Made by a program: the position numbers and the translations under genes. Below are positions 23,556-29,358 of a stretch of DNA of 64,000 bases, piece by piece. The notes under the pieces were generated by a model. That model made no database searches. It was not told where the DNA came from and was given only the letters and a program-made list of their open reading frames with translations. The DNA is from Streptomyces seoulensis. Its GTDB lineage: Bacteria; Actinomycetota; Actinomycetes; Streptomycetales; Streptomycetaceae. The stretch's first letter is position 1; each line of letters begins with the position of its first letter. The DNA lies in NCBI RefSeq assembly GCF_004328625.1, contig NZ_CP032229.1:2108001-2172000 (forward strand), read 5' to 3'.

Positions 23556-24808
23556 CGGGCGTCCGGCGTCCCGTCGAAGCGGAGGCAGACCCGGCCCCCG
23601 AGCCAGAACTCCACCCAGTTCCCCATCGCCACCTCCGAGCAGTCGGCGGGGATCTTCGCCCCGGACGAGGGGGTGGGGGTGGGCGTCGGCTCAGGGGCCG
23701 GAGTCACCGGGGCCGTGGGCGTCGGGGTCGGAGTGGGCGTGGGGGTGGGGGTGGGGGTCGGTGTGGTCAGGCCCGTGCGCCCGTACAGCGACGTCCGGTA
23801 CACCTTGGCCGCCTGCGGGTTGGCAGGGCACTGCCAGACGCCGTGCGGGCAGTAGTCGGTGAGGGTGTTGTAGAGCGCCCGGTGTTCGTCCATCCAGGCG
23901 AGCATCCGCCGCATGTACTCGGGGTTGTCGCCGTTGCGGAACAGCCCCCACTCCGGGTACGAGACCGGCTTGCCGTGCGCCTTGGCGAAGTCGACATGCG
24001 CCTGGAGGCCGTAGGGCTCGGAGATCTGCTCGTCGAAGGGCATCCCGGCGGGCTGGTCGTAGGAGTCCATGCCGATGATGTCGACGGTGTCGTCACCGGG
24101 GTAGCACTCGGTCCACGGCACGGCGTCCCGGCCTCTGCTCGGCGTGAAGTCGAAGCGGAACCGCTGTCCCGGCACCGCGCGCATGGTGGCGACGATCCGG
24201 TTCCAGTACGCCTTCCACGCCGTGGGGTCGGGCCCGCAGCGGTGGGTGTAGGTGATGCCGTTCATCTCCCAGCCGAGCACCAGCACGGTGTCCGGCGCCC
24301 CGAGCTTGACCAGCTTCTCGGCGAGTACGCGGAAGTGCTGGTCGAACTGCCCGGCGGCGGCCTGCTTCAGCAGCAGCCGTACCTCGGCGTCGGAGAGGTG
24401 CTCCTCGTTGCGCTCCTGCATCGGCACGTTGAGGACGAGGGTGCGGTCGGCCTTGTCGCGCCGCCACCGCGCCCACGGTTCCAGGAAGCCGGGCGGGCCC
24501 TCGATGTCCCGCCACTGTCCGCCGGGCAGATAGGTGTGCGCGACCTTCAGCGCGGCGCCGCCCAGCCAGCTGCTCAGGGCGGGCATCCGGGCGATCCCGA
24601 GCGGGCCGGAATCGAGGAACGCCCCGAAGTCGGGACCCCGGTTGACGGGCGGGGGTGCCGGGGTCGCGGTCGGCGCGGGGGCCGGTCCGGGCGCCGTCCG
24701 CTGCGGTCCGTCCGCGACGCCGGGTCCTGCCAGGACGACCGACACGGTGATCGCCGCGACGAGGAGGGACAGCCGCCCTCGCCGGGTCCTGCGCCACTGC
24801 GGAGCCAT
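23552..24808 (-). CDS. Secreted GH26-like glycoside hydrolase
   Basis: 418 residues from the ATG at 24808 with GGAGGGG upstream. A signal/anchor segment (RLSLLVAAITVSVVLAGPG) is followed by a Pro/Thr linker. The catalytic TIM barrel has a probable acid/base Glu in LVLGWEMNGITYTH and a nucleophile Glu in KPVSYPEWGLFRNG, plus VDIIGMDSYDQ. This pattern fits GH26-type (mannanase/endoglucanase-like) enzymes. After the barrel comes a run of about 12 Thr-Pro dipeptides and a short C-terminal module with two cysteines (PADCSEVAMGNWVEFW, GRVCLRFDG). It may trim or release the polymer made by the neighbouring operon. Confidence 0.78.
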   Translation of the reverse strand: MAPQWRRTRRGRLSLLVAAITVSVVLAGPGVADGPQRTAPGPAPAPTATPAPPPVNRGPDFGAFLDSGPLGIARMPALSSWLGGAALKVAHTYLPGGQWRDIEGPPGFLEPWARWRRDKADRTLVLNVPMQERNEEHLSDAEVRLLLKQAAAGQFDQHFRVLAEKLVKLGAPDTVLVLGWEMNGITYTHRCGPDPTAWKAYWNRIVATMRAVPGQRFRFDFTPSRGRDAVPWTECYPGDDTVDIIGMDSYDQPAGMPFDEQISEPYGLQAHVDFAKAHGKPVSYPEWGLFRNGDNPEYMRRMLAWMDEHRALYNTLTDYCPHGVWQCPANPQAAKVYRTSLYGRTGLTTPTPTPTPTPTPTPTPTAPVTPAPEPTPTPTPSSGAKIPADCSEVAMGNWVEFWLGGRVCLRFDGTPDAR

Positions 24809-25112
24809 CTCGGCCCCTCCCTCCACCCGGCCCTGCCCTCGCGCCCTGTCCGGCGCCTGTACTGACACCCAGTCACACGCACCGGGTACTCGCCAGCGCG
24901 GTTGGGGCTTGCGGGTGGCCACGGCCCCCGCCCGGGTGAACGGCGAAGGCCCCGCCGGGGTTATCCGCGCGGGGCCGCCCGGCTGGCCGCTCCCGGCCTG
25001 TCGGCGTGGCGAGCCGCCGGACGGGACGCGGCCGGAAAGGATGCGTACGGCGCCGTGGCGGTACGGCGCCGTCACCTCTGGGTGCCGGGCGCTCGGGTCC
25101 GGCACCCGGTGG
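24809..25112. other. Intergenic region between GH26-like gene and long chaplin
   Basis: About 300 bases holding the promoter of the GH26-like gene (near 24820-24900) and the 3' flank of the long chaplin. A GGCGCCGTGGCGGTACGGCG inverted repeat near 25050 may be the chaplin terminator. No gene seen. Confidence 0.4.
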
Positions 25113-26108
25113 TCAGCGGTGCCGGGACATGGTCCGGCCACGCCGGAACAGCAGGACTCCGGCCGCGATCAGCATCGCACCTGCGCCCGAAGTCGCCCAC
25201 AGCATGCGGGAGTTGTTGCCCGTGTGCGGAAGGCTGGGCGGGGTGGTGTGCTCACCGGGAGGCGGGGTGGTGTGACCACCCGGAGGGGGCGTGGTGTGCC
25301 CGCCGGGAGGCGGTGTCGTGTGGCCGCCGGGAGGAGGCGTGGTCTCCTCGCCGCCGTACGGAGGCGGAGTGGTCTCGTTCCCGCCGTAAGGAGGAGGCGT
25401 GGTCTCGTTCCCGCCATAGGGGGGAGGCGTGGTCTCGTTGCCCCCGTAGGGCGGAGGGGTGGTCTCCTCCCCGCCGTAGGGGGGAGGAGACGTTTCTGCA
25501 CCGCCGTAGGGAGGCGGAGTGGTCTCCTCGCCCCCGTAGGGCGGAGGCGTCGTCTCGTCGTCGCCGTACGAGGCGGGCGGCTTGGTCTCCTCGGCGCCGT
25601 ACGCGGGCGGGGGCGTCGTCTCGTCGTCCCCGTACGAAGGGGGCGGCGTCGTCTCGTCGTCGTCGCCGTACGAGGCGGGCGCGGTGGTGGCCGGGGCGCT
25701 CGGCTCTTCGTGGCCGTAGGAGGGCGGCGGGGTGGTCTCGTCGTCCCCGTACGAGGCCGGCTTGGTCTCCTCGGCGCCGTACGCGGGCGGGGTCTTGACC
25801 GGGGTGCTCGGCTCGTCGTCGTCACCGTAGGACGACGGCGCGGTGGTGCGGGGCGCCTTGGGGAGGGCGTCCTTGACACAGGCGTTGCCGACGGCCGGGT
25901 TCAGCGCGGCCGACACATCGACGGAGCGCCCGCAGATGTCGACCGGGACGTGCACCGGCACGTGCAGGGTGTTGCCGGACAACGCGCCGGGAGAGCCCTG
26001 TGCGGCTCCGTGCGCTCCCGAATCGGCGAGCGCCTGACTGACGTACAAGGACAGCACACCCGTCGCGGCGGCGGCCACGACCATGCCCTTGCTCAGGGTC
26101 TGTCGCAA
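25113..26108 (-). CDS. Long chaplin, single chaplin domain, Pro/Thr/Tyr stalk, LPHTG sorting signal
   Basis: 331 residues if the TTG at 26108 is used. Signal peptide RQTLSKGMVVAAAATGVLSL...SQALA, then one chaplin domain (SPGALSGNTLHVPVHVPVDI, then CGRSVDVSAALNPAVGNAC). A stalk of about 210 residues follows, built from SYGDD-type and YGGEETTPPP-type repeats and three GGHTTPPP units. The end is a cell-wall sorting signal: LPHTG, a hydrophobic helix (GAGAMLIAAGVLLF) and RRGRTMSRHR. It should be anchored to peptidoglycan by a sortase. S. coelicolor long chaplins have two chaplin domains and LAxTG motifs (from memory), so this one is atypical. It stands in the chpA position. The alternative GTG at 26165 lies in the loop of the upstream terminator and is unlikely. 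Confidence 0.88.
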   Translation of the reverse strand: MRQTLSKGMVVAAAATGVLSLYVSQALADSGAHGAAQGSPGALSGNTLHVPVHVPVDICGRSVDVSAALNPAVGNACVKDALPKAPRTTAPSSYGDDDEPSTPVKTPPAYGAEETKPASYGDDETTPPPSYGHEEPSAPATTAPASYGDDDETTPPPSYGDDETTPPPAYGAEETKPPASYGDDETTPPPYGGEETTPPPYGGAETSPPPYGGEETTPPPYGGNETTPPPYGGNETTPPPYGGNETTPPPYGGEETTPPPGGHTTPPPGGHTTPPPGGHTTPPPGEHTTPPSLPHTGNNSRMLWATSGAGAMLIAAGVLLFRRGRTMSRHR

Positions 26109-26139
26109 TCTCGTGGTCTTCCTGCTCGTAGAAGTGGGA

Positions 26140-26192
26140 AGGCCGGCCCCGGAACGCGGATTCACATGGGATCAACGGTCCGGGGCCGGCCT
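26140..26192 (-). terminator. Hairpin after the chpD-like gene
   Basis: AGGCCGGCCCCGGA (26140-26153) pairs with TCCGGGGCCGGCCT (26179-26192) around a 25-base loop. It lies 39 bases past the chaplin stop at 26231 and before the long-chaplin start, so the two are probably separate transcripts. Confidence 0.7.
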
Positions 26193-26230
26193 GAACGCAG
26201 CCGTGGGGCTGGTGCCTTGCGTTATGTGCG

Positions 26231-26458
26231 TCAGCCGTTGACGCAGGCGTTGCCGAACGCCGGGTTCAGCAGCGCGATGACGTTGACGGAGTTGCCGCAC
26301 ACGTTCACGGGGATGTGGATCGGCACCTGGACGACGTTGCCGGACAGCACGCCCGGCGAACCGACCGCGGCACCCTCGGCCCCGGCGTCGGCGAAGGCGG
26401 GAGCCGCCCCACCCAGAGCCAGGATGGCGCCGGCGATGACAGCAGCGCTCTTCTTCAT
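26231..26458 (-). CDS. chpD: Short chaplin
   Basis: 75 residues from the ATG at 26458, preceded by GAAGGGAAAG. Signal peptide MKKSAAVIAGAILALGGAAPAFA, then a full chaplin domain with VGSPGVLSGNVVQVPIHIPV and both cysteines in VCGNSVNVIALLNPAFGNAC. Secreted amyloid coat protein. The symbol is proposed by its place between the long chaplin and the rodlins, as chpD in S. coelicolor. Confidence 0.93.
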   Translation of the reverse strand: MKKSAAVIAGAILALGGAAPAFADAGAEGAAVGSPGVLSGNVVQVPIHIPVNVCGNSVNVIALLNPAFGNACVNG

Positions 26459-26640
26459 GGTCTTTCCCTTCTCTGCGGTCATGCCCTGTGACGGCCGAAA
26501 CCGAGCGAGCACAGCTTGAACGGCTCGCACCATGACCGGCAGGCTGTAGAACGAGGAATAGACGGCGGAAGAAACTATGGAACGCGCGCCGCCGGTCAAT
26601 TCACTCGAACGCCCCCAGGGAATTGACAGCATGGAGCAGC

Positions 26641-26685
26641 GAAAACCGCCCGGGGCACGGAAATCCGTGCCGCCGGGCGGTTTTC
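26641..26685 (-). terminator. Strong hairpin after the first rodlin
   Basis: GAAAACCGCCCGG...GCACGG pairs with CCGTGC...CCGGGCGGTTTTC around an AAAT loop, giving about 19 pairs with one bulged base. The A-rich and T-rich stem bases make it work as an intrinsic terminator in either direction. It lies 20 bases past the rodlin stop. Confidence 0.8.
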
Positions 26686-26705
26686 TCGAAGCGCTCGCGC
26701 CCGCG

Positions 26706-27116
26706 TCAGTTGTTGGCGACGCCGTTGCCCGCGAGGACGGAGACGTCGTCGACGAGGTGCGACAGCGGCTCGTCGTTCTTCGCCTGGGTGGAGTTCTCGG
26801 CGCACTGCTGGTTCTGCGGCGAGGACAGGACGGGGATGTCCTGGACACCGACGTTGACCAGGGCCAGCACCGACTGGACGTTCGCCTTCACCGGCAGGCC
26901 GACGCAGAGCTTGTTCAGGGAGCTCTGCACGAGCGTGGCCTGCGGGCTGAGGTCGCCGTTGGTCACGTTGTTGCCGAACGCCTCGGTGGCGCCGTTGCCG
27001 CTGAACGACGTGGTGCCCGTGTCGTTGCCGATGGCAAGCGCCTGAGGGGCCACCGCCGCCGACACGCCCATGACGGACGCGGCGACCGCCGCCGCGGCCA
27101 TTGCCTTCTTCAGCAT
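26706..27116 (-). CDS. rdlA: Rodlin
   Basis: 136 residues. Signal peptide [20 protein letters not shown]...APQALA, then the rodlin body with [60 protein letters not shown] and LAGNGVANN. Two cysteines. Rodlins are secreted with chaplins and form the paired-rodlet ultrastructure on aerial hyphae. It is divergent from two further rodlin genes and is the most diverged of the three (N-N-V-T-N-G-D where the others have S-A-T-Y-G-N-M). Symbol by position next to chpD. Confidence 0.93.
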   Translation of the reverse strand: MLKKAMAAAAVAASVMGVSAAVAPQALAIGNDTGTTSFSGNGATEAFGNNVTNGDLSPQATLVQSSLNKLCVGLPVKANVQSVLALVNVGVQDIPVLSSPQNQQCAENSTQAKNDEPLSHLVDDVSVLAGNGVANN

Positions 27117-27407
27117 TTCGCTTTCCTTTCCTGGCTGCTCGCCAGACGCTTTCCTGGCTGCTTCGCCAGACGTTCGTTCCTGCGGAGACATCAACCCACG
27201 GGGCGCCGATTGGTTGCGGCAAGTCACCCGATCGGATCGCTTCCGGTGCACGGAGGAGACGGAATTCCCGCCGGGGCGGGCGGCCGGTTTTCCGCGCGTC
27301 GGTCGGCCGTTGGAGTGAACGGAAGCGGCCGGGAGCAACCCCGTCCCCGGCCCGGCAGTTGAGCCGGGCACTCCGATGGACGGGGTTTCTCCAGAAGGGA
27401 ATCGCAA
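27117..27407. promoter_or_regulatory. Divergent promoter region of rodlin genes
   Basis: 291 bases between divergent rodlin starts, which must carry both promoters. It includes a short direct repeat, CAGACGCTTTCCTGGCTGC and CAGACGTTCGTTCCTGC, with two TTCCTGGCTGCT copies near 27126-27160 just upstream of rdlA. No sigma-specific box is convincing. Confidence 0.45.
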
Positions 27408-27818
27408 GTGATCAAGAAGGTTCTGGCCGCCGCCGCGGTCGCCGCGTCCGTTGCCGGCGTCTCCGCCGCCGCCGCGTCGCCGGCCCTGGCCATCGGCAAC
27501 GACACCGGTACGACCTCGTTCAGCGGCAACGGCGCCTCCCAGGCGTTCGGCAACTCCGCGACCTACGGCAACATGAGCCCGCAGATGGCGCTCATCCAGG
27601 GCTCGCTCAACAAGCCCTGCATCGGCCTGCCCGCGAAGGTCAACGCCCAGTCCCTGGTGGGTCTGCTCAACGTCGGCGTGCAGGACATCCCGATCCTGTC
27701 CTCGCCGCAGAACCAGCAGTGCGTCGAGAACTCGACCCAGGCCAAGGGCGACGAGCCGCTGTCGCACATCCTGGACGACATCTCCGCGCTGTCCGGCAAC
27801 GGTGCCGCCAACAACTGA
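27408..27818 (+). CDS. rdlB: Rodlin
   Basis: 136 residues from the GTG at 27408, with GAAGGGA upstream. Signal peptide [20 protein letters not shown]...SPALA, then [60 protein letters not shown] and LSGNGAANN. Secreted component of the rodlet layer. Followed by a 20-bp hairpin and another rodlin on the same strand. Confidence 0.93.
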   Translation: MIKKVLAAAAVAASVAGVSAAAASPALAIGNDTGTTSFSGNGASQAFGNSATYGNMSPQMALIQGSLNKPCIGLPAKVNAQSLVGLLNVGVQDIPILSSPQNQQCVENSTQAKGDEPLSHILDDISALSGNGAANN

Positions 27819-27827
27819 CGCTCCCGC

Positions 27828-27870
27828 AACACCGACGGGCCGCCGATGCGATCGGCGGCCCGTCGGTGTT
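27828..27870 (+). terminator. 20-bp perfect hairpin between tandem rodlins
   Basis: A 20-base arm (27828-27847) starting AACACCGACGGG pairs perfectly with 27851-27870, leaving only a 3-base loop, and TTTCCC follows. It separates the two plus-strand rodlins into independent transcripts. Confidence 0.8.
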
Positions 27871-28018
27871 TCCCGGGGCAGTCGATCCGAGGGGGGCGTT
27901 TGTGCACTCATCGGACTGCGCTGCCCCGATAGGGTCAAAGACCGCAACCCCGGCGCCCGCTTCCCCGTTGACGATCACGCAGCTCCTCCCCGGAGTCCGC
28001 CTTTCGAAGGGAACCAAC

Positions 28019-28426
28019 ATGAAGAAGCTGTGGGCAACCGCGGCCGTCGCCGCCTCCGTCGCCGGTCTCGCGGGCGCGGCCGCCCCGCAGGCCCTGGCCA
28101 TCGGTGACGACCACGGCACCACGTCGTTCAGCGGCAACGGCGCCTCGCAGTCGTTCGGCAACTCGGCCACCTACGGCAACATGAGCCCGCAGCTGGCTCT
28201 GGTCCAGGGTTCGCTGAACAAGCCCTGCATCGGCCTGCCCGCGAAGCTCAACGCCCAGTCCCTGGTGGCCCTGGTCAACGTCGGCATCCAGGACATCCCC
28301 GTCCTGTCCTCGCCGCAGAACCAGCAGTGCGTCGAGAACTCGACCCAGGCCAAGGGCGACGAGCCGCTGTCGCACATCCTGGACGACATCTCCGCGCTGT
28401 CCGGCAACGGTGCCGGCAACGGCTGA
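28019..28426 (+). CDS. Third rodlin
   Basis: 135 residues from the ATG at 28019, with GAAGGGA upstream. Signal peptide [20 protein letters not shown]...APQALA, then a rodlin body nearly the same as the one at 27408 ([49 protein letters not shown]). S. coelicolor has two rodlins; this is an extra tandem copy with its own leader and terminator. It probably arose by local duplication, with later divergence mainly in the signal peptide. Confidence 0.93.
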   Translation: MKKLWATAAVAASVAGLAGAAAPQALAIGDDHGTTSFSGNGASQSFGNSATYGNMSPQLALVQGSLNKPCIGLPAKLNAQSLVALVNVGIQDIPVLSSPQNQQCVENSTQAKGDEPLSHILDDISALSGNGAGNG

Positions 28427-28440
28427 TCGAGCCCCCCGCA

Positions 28441-28476
28441 GCGGCGGCCCACCGGTTCCGACCGGTGGGCCGCCGC
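28441..28476. terminator. 16-bp perfect hairpin after the third rodlin
   Basis: GCGGCGGCCCACCGGT pairs perfectly with ACCGGTGGGCCGCCGC around TCCG. It lies between convergent genes and can serve both. Confidence 0.8.
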
Positions 28477-28494
28477 CGTGTGTACGGGAGTTCG

Positions 28495-29358
28495 CTAGGA
28501 GACGATGTCCTTGCGGGTGAAGCCCCGGAAGGCCAGGGCGAAGAGGACCAGGGCGTAGGTGACGGAGACCGAGGCGCCCTGCGCCATACCGGCCCACTCC
28601 GCGTGCGGCTGGAGGAGGTCCGCCCAGGCGAACTGCCAGTGCGCGGGCAGGAAGTCCCGCCAGTGGCCGAGCGCGGTCACCGCGTCCAGGACGTTGCCGA
28701 CGATGGTCAGCCCGACCGCGCCGCCCACCGCGCCGAGCGGGGCGTCGGTCCGGGTGGAGAGCCAGAACGCGAGCCCGGCGGTGACCAGTTGCGAGACGAA
28801 GAGGTACAGCACCACCACGCCGAGCCGCCCGACCGCCGTCCCCGCCTCCACCGCCCCGCCGGTCGGCACCAGCAGCGGACCCCAGCCGTACGCGGCCGTG
28901 CCCACCGCCAGCGCGACCGTGGGCAGCAGGATCATCGCGGCCAGGCTCATCCCGAGCCCCACCACCAGCTTGGACCACAGCAGCCGGGCCCTGGGCACCG
29001 GAGCCGCCAGCAGATAGCGCAGCGAGGACCAGCCGGCCTCGGAGGCGACCGTGTCCCCGCAGAACAGGGCGACCGGGATCACCAGCAGGAAGCCGGCCGA
29101 GACGAAGAGGCTGACGGCGGCGAAGTTGGCGCCGGACGCGGTGGCCGTGTCCATCAGGGTGATCCGGCGCCCCCGTCCGGCCGGGTCCCCGCCGATCGCG
29201 AACGCGGCCAGCAGGACCAGCGGCAGCGCGGCCAGGATCGCGCCCATGACCAGCGTGCGGCGCCGCCCGAGCTGGCGGACCAGCTCCACGCGTACGGGCA
29301 GGGTGCGCGAGGCGCGGTAGCCCGGTGCCGTCTCCGCGGTCTCGGTGAGCGTGCTCAC
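28495..29358 (-). CDS. ABC-2 type transporter permease
   Basis: 287 residues from the GTG at 29358, overlapping the ATPase fusion's stop (GTGA). Six hydrophobic segments, including TLVMGAILAALPLVLLAAFA, SLFVSAGFLLVIPVALFCGD and LVVGLGMSLAAMILLPTVAL. The conserved SEAGWSSLRYLLAAPVPRAR is typical of ABC-2 permeases of the NatB/YhfC kind. It would form the channel for the ATPase encoded just upstream. Substrate unknown. Confidence 0.85.
   Translation of the reverse strand: MSTLTETAETAPGYRASRTLPVRVELVRQLGRRRTLVMGAILAALPLVLLAAFAIGGDPAGRGRRITLMDTATASGANFAAVSLFVSAGFLLVIPVALFCGDTVASEAGWSSLRYLLAAPVPRARLLWSKLVVGLGMSLAAMILLPTVALAVGTAAYGWGPLLVPTGGAVEAGTAVGRLGVVVLYLFVSQLVTAGLAFWLSTRTDAPLGAVGGAVGLTIVGNVLDAVTALGHWRDFLPAHWQFAWADLLQPHAEWAGMAQGASVSVTYALVLFALAFRGFTRKDIVS

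Noticed and set aside
23690..23765. GT-rich microsatellite-like run as a repeat element
   Set aside because: It encodes the Thr-Pro linker of the GH26-like protein in frame and is a normal protein linker.
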